DNA of 64,000 nucleotides from Talaromyces rugulosus (taxonomy: Eukaryota > Ascomycota > Eurotiomycetes > Eurotiales > Trichocomaceae): the NCBI RefSeq assembly GCF_013368755.1, contig NC_049566.1, positions 186,001 to 250,000 of the forward strand, given 5' to 3'. The notes beneath the pieces are model-generated. The model did not search any database, was not told the DNA's origin, and saw only the letters and a list, made by a program, of their open reading frames with translations. The translations under genes and the position numbers were made by a program. This document shows positions 46,485 to 58,468 of this stretch, one piece after another. Position 1 is the first letter of the stretch. Every line of letters starts with the position of its first letter.

Positions 46485-47295
46485 TCAGAAACAGTCGCCA
46501 GCAATATCAGTAGAATTTATATAGCTACTCAGACTCAACCCACCGCACACAATACCCTTAAGAAATGCCTGCTCAACAACGTCTGCACCAGTCGGGCTGG
46601 TATGAGTATGGTCAATCGGATAGTAGGAATTCACGGTGGCATTTCCAAGTTGCTCGAAAATATTGGCAGTGTATGCCCCATGGTCGACATACTCAACACC
46701 GGCTGCCTCGGCTGCTATTTGTGCATACTCGACGAATCGCGAGGGCGAGTACTCAAACGTTCCTGTTTCCCACGGGTTATTTGGCGTCTGGCTAGAGATG
46801 ATGACATTGGCTCCTTTCGCTATGAAACTGGCACTAGCGTTCTCCAAGTATGCAGGGAACGTAAGTACTGTTTCCTCCACTCCATCATACGTCGTCTCGC
46901 ATGTCTCGGATCCGGTTCCCGAGCAATCGGTTCGACCATTGTCTGTGGGAGTGAGCGATCCGCCATCGTTGTGTCCGAACTCAATGACGACGTAGTCGCC
47001 TTCCTGGACGAGGGCTGCAATGCCGTCGAAACGACCTTCGCGGGTATATGACCGCGCACTCCTCCCGGCGATAGCTTGGTTCGAGACGGTTAGAGATACG
47101 TCCTGTCCGAGATATTCGCCCCATCCTAAAAAATGCCTGTGAGAAACAAGTAGGTATTCTTTCGGTGTCATACGTACCTTGTGTCTCGGTACCACCGCCG
47201 CCTGGTGCCATGGTAGAATCGCCAGCCAAATAGATCGTTGCCGAAGCGACAATGGTCACCTCCATGGCGAAAAATAGTAGCAATTGACACTTCAT
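46485..47295 (-). CDS. Rhamnogalacturonan acetylesterase (CE12, SGNH hydrolase), 252 aa
   Basis: Exons 47295-47178 and 47125-46485 (759 nt). A hydrophobic N-terminus ([19 protein letters not shown]) is the signal peptide. Block I is GDSTMA with nucleophile S27; the oxyanion Gly and Asn come in [13 protein letters not shown] and EFGHNDGG; the catalytic Asp and His are in [10 protein letters not shown]. The DxxH pair and the GHND block are as in characterised CE12 esterases, which remove acetyl groups from rhamnogalacturonan I so that lyases and hydrolases can act. It is secreted. Length is normal and there is no break. It shares the neighbourhood with a lactonase-like gene, a GH3 enzyme and a zinc-cluster regulator. 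Confidence 0.93.
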
Positions 47296-47901
47296 GGTAT
47301 GTTTACTACTTTTATACGTTTGGTCTTAATCTTTAAACTCAATGAAACCGTGTTTCATTTGATACGGAGAACCTCCAAGATATACTTATCGCTACTCTAA
47401 GTATTTCTCGTGAAAACAATAGACCGACTAGTTTACAAAGCGCTACAATGACACATGATTCATTTATTTAATCCACGAACGCAATGATCGATTACTATCT
47501 TTTTTCCCCTCCGAGGATAATATATGATTTAGAGCGACATTCCGACAACAACAAATCCGGGTTGGTGGAATTATTCTCCCGCAGTCAACGGCCATGTTAC
47601 ACTATATGTATAATACAAGCTGAAAATCATCTGGTGACCAGAGGAATTAACCGACAAGTGAGTGTGAATAAAAACACTATCTGATGATGGACTGGCTCGA
47701 TCCGCGGAAGGTGTTGGCAGTCGTCGTTGAATACACAAAGGATAAATGAACATTTATTGCTATTTTTGCTCGATAAAATGGCGAATGACTTCGTACGTAG
47801 CACTCGCAAAAAAATTTAGGTTTCCATTCCATTGGATGGGGGTCAATCTACATATGCAGTCTCTTGTGTAGTAAATCCACGAATCCGGCACAGGGGTCTC
47901 A
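47296..47901. other. Intergenic region
   Basis: 606 bp with only short shadow frames and AT-rich DNA. It should contain the promoter of the acetylesterase gene. Confidence 0.35.
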
Positions 47902-48219
47902 TTACGAAACAGCCAAGACAGCAACTGCCCAGCCCGGCATATTAACTGTGAAACTTCCGCTTTCAGATAGATTACCTGTTTGTGTAGTAATGAAAATATT
48001 ATGCGGGTAGTTACTAACAAACTCGCCGCCAGATAGAATTTCCAAGTCGGAAGTTCCATCAATATTGATAGTGATGTTTTCGGTTTCGGTGATTGGCGCA
48101 GTACTGTATCGTATTAGGATTATTGTACATGTAATATAGGCTCCTGCTTCAGTTGGGGGAAAATCTTCTTCCCACATCTTCTTCTGCAAGGCCTGATCCG
48201 TCGACTGACTGGCTTGCAT
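47902..48219 (-). pseudogene. C-terminal fragment of an unassigned, probably glycoside-hydrolase gene
   Basis: A 105-codon frame contains short alternating strands (ENITINIDGTSDLEILSGGE, SGSFTVNMPGWAVAVLAVS), the pattern of a C-terminal beta-sandwich of glycosidases. No catalytic part was found upstream in any frame, so if the reading is right this is only the tail of a deleted gene. The family cannot be named. It lies between the CE12 and GH3 genes, which makes a lost carbohydrate-active gene plausible. Confidence 0.35.
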
Positions 48220-48975
48220 CTACGCTCTGATCGCTGATCATTTCTATGTCGCTGTCGATTTTATATCGTGCTTGCAGCCAGCATTAACCAAACCCACACA
48301 TGCTTACAGAGCTCCTAGCTCGTTCACAAACCCTGCCTCCGTCTCCTGCTAGCGATTTCTGGGCGGCATTTTCGATTCTCGTAGTCAATGTATGTTGGCG
48401 CCTGAGGATAAACCATAATTTCAGTTTTTTTGGGCAGTTGTCAATAATATACAACAGATTACACATGGCTTTCGAAACAAAGTGCACAATAGACAGAATG
48501 CTACCTTCGAAACAAAGGCCGAACTATTTCAAGTAGCTATTTTCGAAATAAAACACTTTAGTGTAAGTCCTGGCTGTTTCTTAATTGGTGTAATTTCTAA
48601 TCGAATGTAAATAAGTCTATCCTTAATAGATAGAAGAGATTTACGCAACTAAGTAGTTCTTGTATGTCAGTGAACTGACTAATAATGAGATTGGTAAAAA
48701 ATTGTTTAAGAGGCTAAGAAAGGATTTTTTTTTCACTGTTTAATAAGCCTAAAACCATGAGATTCTTTCTATTCTTGATAGGATTACTAATCTGGAAGAT
48801 ACTATCATAATAATGACAACTGAGAGCAAGACAATGAGAACTAAGAATGCTGAGAATGAAAAGAGCCATGATTGAAGAATGTAGAAGCTTTAGTGAAGAC
48901 TAAAGTACTATGATGTAAGGTTATAATATTAAAAGCTTATTTATTAAATTAATAAATGGTTTTCTTTTTTTCTAG
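48220..48975. other. AT-rich intergenic region, repeat-like
   Basis: About 750 bp, A-rich from 48540 on, with many GA- and AGA-type short runs (48760-48900). It looks like degraded repeat DNA and leads into the broken frame that follows. No element ends were seen. Confidence 0.4.
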
Positions 48976-49599
48976 GAGCAGTTGGTTAAGGTCCGAGCCT
49001 TGGAGCTTGAGTGGCTTAATGAGGACTGCGACCACGCAGCACGTTTATGAGGACCTTTTGTGCGGCCTCACAGTCCCTCTGACAAGAAATCAACAGAGGC
49101 AAGAAGCGTTGGCTTAACTTTAGACCCTAGTGCCAGTGTTGCAGAATTGGCCCAGAAGATAGTTGATATAAAAGGCAAGTTCTGTTTATTGATACCGCGA
49201 GGCGATAATGCCTATCATCTTCCCACTTTCATAACTAACACTGATACCATGATCAAAATGACAATCGATCAGGCATTCCCACAAGGTAATGTCAGTATCC
49301 GTTTCTCGGTTCAAACTAATCAACACACTGACTTTGTGCAGGCCTTGGTTACCGCCCTCCCTGGTGCATTGCTCGCCACTCGTGGCAATTCCTGGCGGTA
49401 CCAGCTATCTGCCAAGCTACGACAACAACTCCTAGATGTGGTAAGAACTCACCATCGGGCATATCGTCAAGGGGAAGTTGATAAAAAAAACCATTCCGTT
49501 GTATCTCCTTTTGTCCGGAGCAGGAGCAAAAAAAATGATAATTTTGTTATAGATTTTTTTTTAGCAATGAGGTCATATTTAAATTGTGGCTTGTATTGA
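48976..49599 (+). pseudogene. Uncharacterised broken frame, possibly repeat-derived
   Basis: From a splice-like TCTAG at 48975 an open frame runs (EQLVKVRALELEWLNEDCDH), is interrupted by TGA at 49048-49050, and continues in the same phase to 49599. The second part has regular protein-like composition (SVAELAQKIVDIKGKFCLL, then SWRYQLSAKLRQQLLDVV) and ends in a Lys/Ser-rich tail. There is no ATG start and no known domain. AT-rich sequence upstream and the internal stop suggest a relic, either of a transposable element or of a host gene. Confidence 0.35.
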
Positions 49600-50341
49600 A
49601 ATGCCCGCAAAAGTTTTCCTGCGGAGGGTCAATGGGCAGGCGGGGTATATCCCCAGTCACGAGATCCTCAGTGTTGACTAGGCAGCGGATTGATCGGACT
49701 ATTTTATGAATTGGGATAAGCTTGCATCCAGGGGTACGTAGTGTTGCGTGTGCCATGGCGGGAAAATAATAATGGATCCATACTAGCCGGCCGCTAGATA
49801 CAAGAAAGAGTCATTCCCCGATGTTGAGGTCATTCGTTTGTCTGTGGCACATGATTCTATATTCTTGCGTTGTCATTGCACCTGGGTGGGTCGGGAAGGA
49901 TACACGTACGTGTAATGGGCGTAGAGTCGTGTAAATCCCGGGAAATCGATCATATCTTAAAGTGAAATGTTACCCAGAACAGATCAACAACAATGACTCC
50001 GTGTCCGATTTAGCCTCGGCTCTTGCGTAGGTTTCTTTTCTAGGCAGTCTACTCGCGGATCGTTTTGACCTTGCCCCATGTTCGCCTGATAGTTCGAGCT
50101 ATAGGCCCCATTATTTTATACATGACCAATCGCCTTAAACGAACAACCCGAACTATTGCGCAGGGGCCTGCGCCGGACTTTATCTATTCTTGTTTTTATT
50201 CTAAATGCTCCTTCATTCAATAATGCCCCCCACGCGCGACACCGACTGTACTGTCAAGAAAAATTAGAGATTGATGGGCGCCGGTTCAGCATCGATCGTC
50301 TGCTGGGTGGTTCGTCTATTGCGAGGAAGTGGAGAAATAAC
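49600..50341. promoter_or_regulatory. Upstream region of the GH3 gene
   Basis: 742 bp. No gene was supported; the longer frame that reaches back to 50156 begins without an ATG context and is taken as 5' untranslated sequence. Confidence 0.35.
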
Positions 50342-53018
50342 ATGCAGCTTCTACTGACATATATTCCTCTGGCGATTGGCCAACTGGCCATCGCCAGCGC
50401 TGCACAATCTTCCTCAATCTCGTCACCTGTCACAGCTACAGCGACACAGTCGGTGCTGTCAGAAGCTACCTCTGCCCTGGCTGCAGCCAAAAGTAACTCT
50501 CCTACATCTTCCAATGGCATAACAAGTGTCTTTCAGTATCTATTCGGCTCAATCGACACCCTGGGAGCCGTGATAGCAAAGGCCACCGCACAAGCCGAGG
50601 AACAATTTCTGAAGCTGGTTGATCCAGAGCTGTTTTATTCTTACGGCGGATCGCCCCCGGTTTATCCGACACGTAAGCTGCTATATCCTTTAGCGAGTTA
50701 ATTTGAGAAATAAGACAAAAACAAAACTGACTTTTTTGTGATTAGCCGATGGTGCCGGGTTGGGAGAATGGGAAAGTGCGTACAAGCAGGCTCGCGCGGT
50801 CGTAGCAAATATGACCACCGACGAAAAAGCCGGCATTCTGTATGGTGCGTTGGACGCAAAGGGGTGCTCGGGCTTCACGGGGTCAGTGTCAAGACTGGGA
50901 TTTCCGGGGATTTGCTTGAATGACGCCGAGAGCGGCGTGCGCAGCGGCGAGCTTGTTAACGGCTACCCTGCCCAGCTACACATCGGGGCATCCTGGAACA
51001 GGAGTTTGGCCCTTGAGCGGGCACAACATGTAGGACGGGAGTTCAAGTCCAAGGGGATCAACGTCTTGCTTGGCCCTGTCATAGGCCCCGTGGGAAGAGT
51101 GGCCAAGGGCGGTCGCAACTGGGAAGGTTTCTCGAATGACCCGTATCTCGCAGGCGAACTGACTGGTCCCACGGTTGCAGGAATCCAGGAGTCGGTGATT
51201 GCTTGTGCCAAGCATATCATTGCCTACGAGCAGGAAACGAACCGGATGCCTTTCTTAGCAGGCTTCATTGGTCTGTTTAACCAGTCGGTCTCATCGAATT
51301 TGGACGATAGGACCATGCACGAGCTCTACCTGTGGCCGTGGTACGATGCTGTCAAAGCAGGCGTCGGATCTGTCATGTGTAGTTACAACAGAATCAACAA
51401 CAGCTACGCTTGCCAAAATAGCAAAGTCTTGAATGGGTATCTGAAGACCGAACTAGGATTTCAGGGATTTGTGGTGAGCGACTGGTACGGTCAACATACT
51501 GGCACCGCAAGTGCAAATTCAGGACTCGACATGGCGATGCCCAGCTCTCGTTATTGGGGCCTCTTCCAGCTCAGTACAGCTGTCTCAAATGGATCAGTCA
51601 ATGCCACTCGTCTTGATGACATGGCCACACGCATTCTCTCCTCGTGGTACCGATTTGCGCAATTTGACAATCCTGGTATGAGTAACTACGCCTCGGTCGA
51701 CGCCCGTGATCCGGCATCCGAATCGATCCTGTTTCAGGGTGCTGTCGAAGGCCATGTCCTGGTCAAAAACACAAACAACGCATTGCCGTTGAACAAACTA
51801 AAGTCATTGTCGGTATTTGGCTATGATGCTGACGGTGGCATGAACACGTCCGCGAGTGACTCGACACTCTACGGATTCGGCCTTGCGAATGCCCCCGAGT
51901 ACACAAACGGCAAGTCATTCTCTGGCATTGACATGCTGTTTTACATGGGCGCATTGGTTGCGGATGGCAACTATGGCCCTGATGTGGCCCTCAATGGGAC
52001 GGCGAAGACTGGAGGCGGCTCTGGCGCTATTACCCCTGCTAATTCAACCTCCCCTTATGATGCACTTTTGCAGCAGGCTGCTCAGGATAATACTATCCTC
52101 TACCACGACTTTTCCTCGTTTAATCCGCAGGTCAACGAAACCGACGCGTGTCTAGTATTTATCAACGCCTTATCTTCGGAGTCCTGGGACCGAAGTACCC
52201 TTGCCGATAATTACAGTGACACACTGATATTGAACGTCGCATCCAAGTGTAACAACACTATAGTTGTCATCCATAATGCTGGTATACGTCTCGTTGACCG
52301 ATGGATCGAACATGAAAACGTGACGGCGGTGATCTTCGCTCATCTCCCAGGACAAGAAAGCGGAAACTCCTTAACGGAGGTTTTGTATGGACGTCAATCA
52401 CCATCAGGAAGACTGCCATACACTGTGGCCAAGAGTGAGGAAGACTATGGTACTCTTTTAAACCCAACACTCCCCAACTCGGACCACTTCTTCTACTCAC
52501 AGTCCAACTTCACCGAGGGCTTGAACATCGACTACAAATATTTTATCCAAGCCGACGTTACGCCGCGCTTCGCGTTTGGATACGGGCTGACGTACTCGAA
52601 TTTCACATATTCAGACTTGAATGTGGCGAAGAATAGCACCGCAGACACTTCGTCTTTGCCACCGGATGCTCTCGCACCGGACCGTGTCTCTCCCGAGGGT
52701 GGACTAGCCTCTTTGTACGATGTGATTGTTACTGTCGAAGCTACGGTAACCAACACCGGTGGCGTGGCTGCGGCCGAAGTCGCTCAGCTGTACGTTGGTA
52801 TCCCTAACAGTGGTCTGCCAAAGGCTCTGAGAGGCTTTGACAAGCAATTGATTCAGCCTGGAGAGAGTACCACCGCCTCCTTTCAACTCCGACGTCGCGA
52901 TCTGAGTACCTGGGATACGGTCCAACAGCAGTGGGTGCTCACACGGGGAAACTACACCGTTATGGTTGGTAAAAGCGTGCTCGACATTCAACTTAATGGA
53001 ACTTTGGTGCTTGAGTAA
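50342..53018 (+). CDS. GH3 beta-glucosidase, secreted, 867 aa
   Basis: Exons 50342-50672 and 50746-53018 (2604 nt). Start MQLLLTYIPLAIGQLAIASA gives a signal peptide. A Ser/Thr/Ala-rich segment of about 75 residues follows. The catalytic TIM barrel starts near GAGLGEWESAY; it has FPGICLNDAESGVR, GRNWEGFSNDPYL and the nucleophile D356 in GFVVSDWYGQ. The second alpha/beta domain contains LPGQESGNSLTEVLYG with the likely acid/base Glu, and the C-terminal FnIII-like domain includes NTGGVAAAEVAQLYVG. The layout matches fungal cellobiases of GH3, which release glucose from cello-oligosaccharides outside the cell. Many N-x-S/T sites are present. The extended N-terminal Ser/Thr-rich segment is unusual and may be O-glycosylated. 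Confidence 0.94.
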
Positions 53019-54168
53019 CAATGTGAGTTGGTTTGTCGATACTTAATTTTGTACATATGTTCCACCGCGCTTGACGTCAATCATAGACTTGAAGGCTATA
53101 TGTTATAGGTGCTTGCTACACCTCTGATTCAAGATGAAGTTCTCTATTATTTCTATATATTAAATAAATTAACCGTGCAAGAAACCTCTAGTTTGTTGGT
53201 GCAGCTGTCGACATTCTTTGTTTGTTTGGATCGCATCCACAAGAACGTCGTATTCCTCATCGAGCCTCACGCGGGAGTTAATGTACTAGCCTGACGTCTC
53301 AATAGTTACTTCCCTTCCTTATCTTTTTTGCCTTATAGTTTCCTCATCGCCCATCACAGTCCAGACAAGCTCAGAAACATCATGCAGAAGTGCCTCGGCT
53401 GTGATTACAAAGTCCCCGTCGCCTTATCCAAGTTCCTCCAAAGTAGGGAGGCAAATGGAATCATTAGATTGCCCCCCAGTAATGACATCCTCTGTGCGGC
53501 CTTTTCATCTTTTGGTTGTAATCCTCTGAGGGGGTGGCGGTTGATCAATTGTTTTCTATAATGACTGTATCCCTTTTGGCGATGCTTGGATTCGGCTGGG
53601 TAATGCCGCCAGTGCAGGGATCCCCATTGGTCCATCAAACAATACTTCTCTCAAGTTTGTCCTTCTCTCTGTCAGAGCCATTGTAGCACTTGGCTCTGGT
53701 TAATAAGATTCTTCGACGGGCGCCCATTCGAAAAGTAGCTTTACTTGAGTGAATTCGAAGCACGAGACTGCTACCTCGTGAGGTGTGCTGGGTATTTTCA
53801 GGATAAGGAGTTGCAACGACAGTCAATAGCCAGCGCGCCTTGGTACTTGTTCGTCGTACTCGCCCATTAGTGATAGAGGTGTATACTTATTTCTCAGGAC
53901 AATGAAGATAGAAAGGGAAGGCGAGCGAGAACCATTTCTTCCTCACGCACACCACTTTCGTTGCCACGGCACACGGTGTCTATAGTATTTGTTTCAATCT
54001 TGCCATCGGTCTCTTGAGTTCGCAGTACCGATAATCGAGATGAGAGACGTTCTTGCTGGGGCGACAATCCTTGGGCCATTGACGTGAGTAAAGAAATTGC
54101 TTGATTTCTGTATTTGTTCGGCCACCCCTTTACCTGGTTCTTTTGTGTTGGCAACACCACATAATAGG
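53019..54168. other. Convergent intergenic region
   Basis: 1.15 kb between GH3 and the second MFS gene. A minus-strand reading near 53340-53490 (such as GDGDFVITAEALLHDVSELV) looks protein-like but contains a stop and has no start or family. No gene was supported. Confidence 0.35.
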
Positions 54169-55833
54169 TTACAAATTGTGACTTGAATCTTCGAGGGCTC
54201 TTTGTGCCACCCTTTCATCCAGCGTCAAGTCACTCTTGGCTCGGTCAATCTTGACAAACAGTACCATTATTACCAACGCAAAGCCAGAGAGGCCCAACTG
54301 GAACCAAAATACTGCCTTGTAGCTTGAAGAAAGTCCGTTGTGTAGCGTATTGGTTTGAATAATATCGGCAAACCCTAGCATGATTGTAATACCCAAGTGC
54401 AAAGTACTGTTAATAAGCGCACCGGCAGCGCCTTGCTCTTTGGTCGAAATGTTTGTTGTGATAAAGATGTTCGTCACGTTGAAGCTGATGTCAATCCCTA
54501 TTGTAGCCCCGATCATTGCTGGGAAGACAAACGCCCAGTAGTTGCCCCCTATAGGGATAACTGCAAACAAAAGGCCGGAGATCATGAACCCCAAGCATGA
54601 CATCACCATCAACAGTGTTCCAGAAATCTTGTGAAGAACTAAGCCACCAACGACCGAGATAATAATGCCGCCAGCGGCCATGGGGGTGGTCCAGGCCACT
54701 ACCTGCAAGGGATTCGCACCCATAATGTTTTCCATGCTATCGTTTTTCGTCAGTCAGCTGTCAAACACCATAGAGCGTGGTGGGTGTGGTTTGGGACAAC
54801 TCACTAAAGAGCTGCATATAGCAGGAAAACCCCCAAACAGCCGTATAGAAAGATGAGAGACAAAAGCAAGGGCTTCATAGACTTGATAGCGAATAATTTC
54901 GAGGGCAAAAGCGGGGCATCTGCAATCCACCCTTCTATATAAACGGCCACTCCTAGTAGAATAATCCCTAGTACAAGACAAACAGGTATGTACGGGGTCT
55001 TCCATTGGTGTGGTGCTTGCGCGCTATACGCAATGGCGAAGGAGCATAATACCAAACCAGGCACCAAAAAAATAGCCCCCAACCAGTCCATTCGTCGTCC
55101 AAGTTTGCGTGTCTTTGCGTAGTCGCTCGGAATCGAAACCAGAGAAGAAATAAAGGTGATCGCAGAAAGAATAGCTCCGATATAGAAATACCATTGCCAA
55201 CCTAGAAACTGGCCGCAGAGTCCTGAGAAGAAAATTCCGGCATAGAATCCCAATGCCGCACACGCGCCATAGACACTAAATACTATATTCTTTCGCGGGC
55301 CAGGTCGATATATACTCCCAAGCAACATGACACCCGAAGGCAAATAAGCCCCGAGAGCGAGGCCTTGAAGTGCTCGGAAGATGACCAGCATCAGCCAGGA
55401 CTGAGAGAAGCCGAGCACCAGTGAGGTAACAGTTAACCACGCAAATCCAGTCACGTATAAAGTGTAGGCTCCGAACATATCGGCAAGACGTCCGAATATC
55501 AAGAGGGTTGAGGTGACAGCCAGAGACAAAGCAGTGGATGGCCAAATGGACGAGGTTTCGGGAAGCTGTAGATCAACAATCAATGTCGGTAGTAAAACAT
55601 TGAAGCCGGAAATGTAATATTCCTTATTATTTGAATACTAGTCAGCATTCGTTTTCTATGGACAACAGCATTCGACTTACCGATAGAATCTGAGACATGA
55701 CTACCGAGAAGCAAAACCCCAGTTCAGAATACCATGTCGCAAAGCATTTTGGTCTTTCTCGACCTAGCTGCTCAAGTCGATGGCTCTCTGAAGCTTCTAC
55801 CCCAGGGTCTTCTTGTTCTTGTCTTTCACACAT
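54169..55833 (-). CDS. MFS transporter (Atr1/DHA2-like), 512 aa
   Basis: Exons 55833-55681, 55622-54805 and 54736-54169 (1539 nt). An N-terminal hydrophilic tail is followed by helices. The start of the transport core is reconstructed across intron 1 (SQILSEYYISGFNVLLPTL). The loop motif is FGRLADMFGAYTLYV, then FRALQGLALGAYLPSG, GACAALGFYAGIFFSG and LGWQWYFYIGA; the second half holds IGGNYWAFVFPAMIGATIG. This pattern fits the Atr1-like drug and boron exporters of fungi. The gene is divergent from a Zn2Cys6 gene, a common arrangement for inducible transporters. Substrate is unknown. Confidence 0.9.
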
Positions 55834-56605
55834 GGCCGTTGTTCAACAGCTAGCCAGAGTTTGTTAAAAATGTTGGAAATGGCAGAAACAGAATCGCAGG
55901 TACAGGGTACTCATTTTAAAGTCTCCATGGCCACGCAAAAGTCATTAGTAACAATCTAGGAGCTTCGACGAATACAGGCAATGAACAGTAAAGCCTCCAG
56001 GTCCCAGAGGCGTCATGCCCCATCTACGCTGGCCCTAGCCAATCACTACTTTTTTTTCCCGTGGGTCAGCACGGGATTACAATATATTATTGGACACAGC
56101 CGAAATGTAGTTTCTCCCGCGAACTTCCCTTTTCGGCCTCAAGTGGTAAAATTTCGGGTTGATGGCGAAGGACAGTACTGTGTAGCTACGTTACTAGCGC
56201 TTTGGTGTTTTTAGTAATCTGATCTGGCATATAAATGGCAATTTTCCTTTGTCAGACGTCTGAGACGCTCACCCTGCCAATTTTCCAGTACAAACTTGCG
56301 CAGGCTCTATTATTACTATCAACTAACTATACCACACTGGCGAATGACAGCGTGGCAATCACATGACGCGCAAAAGGCCCCGGAATCCCCCGCCGGCGTC
56401 ATGATTTTCCCGGCCGCAAACAACCAACTCTTCCAACATTTGCGCGAGGCAACAAACACGCTTCAACTGGATGGCGTCTCTTTGAATGCTTCCGTATATT
56501 GCGATATAGCCGACATGGAACCAATGCCGTCGCCTACAGGGGATTGACTACAGAAGCATCCCACCCAACAACATAGACACCATCCTTTCTCGTAAAGGGA
56601 CATAC
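55834..56605. promoter_or_regulatory. Divergent promoter, MFS / Zn2Cys6
   Basis: 772 bp between two divergent starts. A cluster of CCGG/CCGGC words occurs at 56379-56414, including CCCCGGAATCCCCCGCCGG, which contains CGG/CCG triplets in inverted orientation. This fits zinc-cluster binding and possible co-control of both genes, but was only read by eye. Confidence 0.4.
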
Positions 56606-58358
56606 ATGTACGGAATGAATGATCCATGTTATACATGTCGGCGCCGTCGCATCCACTGCGATCAAAGCGGAACCCCTTGCGCGAAATGTGAAAAGTCCGG
56701 GTTCGAGTGTTTCCAGCAACGCCCTCTGCGATGGGTAAAAGGCGTGACCCTTCGTAGCAAGTTCCACGACTCGGTCCTGAGGCCGTCGGCGCAGTCGAAG
56801 CACATGCCTGCTAAGCTCCTAGCGGAGGCAGGAGATGTGCAGGTCGCGACAGAGGAGTTGGCATCTATCAATCAATATGTCCCCGGGCTGCACCAGGAAT
56901 CGTCAACTACAGACGTACGGACTGTTGATGATACCGCAAATAGCCTCGTTATCGCGTCACCCCGGAGTTTGTCAGACCAGGCCATTACACATCTAGACAA
57001 AACTTCAAGATACTACTTGGATTACTGTAAGTTCTATTTCAAAATATATTGTTTACGGCATTCAAGAAGCACCAAGCTGAAATAATCGGGTTTAGATAAT
57101 GATCGGATATGCAAACTTTTCATCGTCCAGGACAGTGACAGCAATCCGATGAGAAATTTGATACCTCTCGCGTTACAAGATTCTGTGCTTATGAATGCAG
57201 TACTAACTTTAGCTGCTCGTCACCATGCGAACACGGGTTATTCGTTCCATCAACAGGATACCAGCATCATACTGCCTGTACCCGTCAATGCAAACCGAGA
57301 TGCACTTTCTTACAAGTATAAGGCTATCCAAGGACTTACATCCTCAGTTGAGCACGCAACTTCAATAAAACACGACACAACTCTGGCTAGCATATTCCTA
57401 TTAATATTTCTGGATCTTCTTGAATCCGGGAGTGATCGATGGAACGTCCATCTAGAAGGAGCAAAGAGCTTGATTACTTGTAACAAATCGCTGTTCGAGT
57501 TGCCTAGCAGCGTAGCTTATGGCCCAGGACAAACCGTGCAAGAAATAAGAGATTTTATCAGTAGTCAAATTTACCTGTAAGTGTTGACCTGTGCATCTCA
57601 CCCCGACAAAGTAAATTTCTTTAACATTGCTGGTGAATAGCATCGGGATTCTTGGCGGGACCTTTGTGCGTCCTAAATTATTGACACAATTTTCTGGCTT
57701 GCAACAACCGGAGCTACAGCCCAAAGATGTCGTCGAACGATCGTTTCTCGGCTGCCCAGTTTACTTGTTGGATGCGATACAAAATCTTTCGACACAACGA
57801 GACGCTATCGCTGATTCCAAAAACATAAATGACTGCGACGTCCGTCGACAAATACAAAACATTACCGGCGTTGTGGAGTCTATCGAAAGTTTTGACTGTT
57901 ACGAATGGGCCACGGCGCTACCACGCCGACAAGTGCCGTCACAGCAAGAAATAACAAATCTTTGCTCACTAGCGTCTTCATACAAGCTTGGGGCTTTGAT
58001 ATATGGTCGTCGTGTCCTGGATGCTCGTACCGGCAAAGAGTCTTCGCAGACTGAGCTAGTTTGCGAATTAATTATGGCTATTGGCTCGTTGCAAAATGAT
58101 GATACGCTGTTCAAGTGCATTCTGTGGCCAATTTTCGTTGCCGGACTTGAGTGCCAGTGGAAAACCCAGAGACAATTTTTAGCGCAGTGTTTGGAGAGGT
58201 TTTGGCGTCTTACCCTGTGCTTCAACGTAATCAACGGGGCTGAAATTCTCAATACATACTGGCAAGAGAAAGATCAACAAAGCCAATCGTCGACACCATC
58301 ATCATCCCAGTGGATATTTAACATGGGCCGTTTGGGACAAGACTGGCTTTTGATATAG
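56606..58358 (+). CDS. Zn(II)2Cys6 transcription factor, 539 aa
   Basis: Exons 56606-57026, 57096-57576 and 57641-58358 (1620 nt). The zinc cluster starts at once: C8, C11, C18, C25, C28 and C35 (C-x2-C-x6-C-x6-C-x2-C-x6-C) with RRRRIHC. The regulatory part has RYYLDYYNDRICKLF (joined across intron 1), LIPLALQDSVLMNAVLTLAA and LDLLESGSDRWNVHLEGAK, which is typical of the shorter C6 regulators with the fungal-specific TF domain II, as in many transporter- and catabolism-linked factors. It lies divergent from the MFS gene and tail-to-tail with another Zn2Cys6 gene 110 bp away, so it is a good candidate regulator of this four-gene group. Confidence 0.93.
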
Positions 58359-58468
58359 AATAGATTGTATAATAGGTGATCGATGAGCTTGTGGTCTATT
58401 TCTGCATGTGGGGGATTATAACAGGGAACCACAAGAAGAAGGGAGGAATTCTATAAATTGAGATGTAT

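Noticed and set aside
53328..53640. Protein-like readings on both strands downstream of GH3
   Set aside because: Contain stops, no start, no family; insufficient for a gene call.
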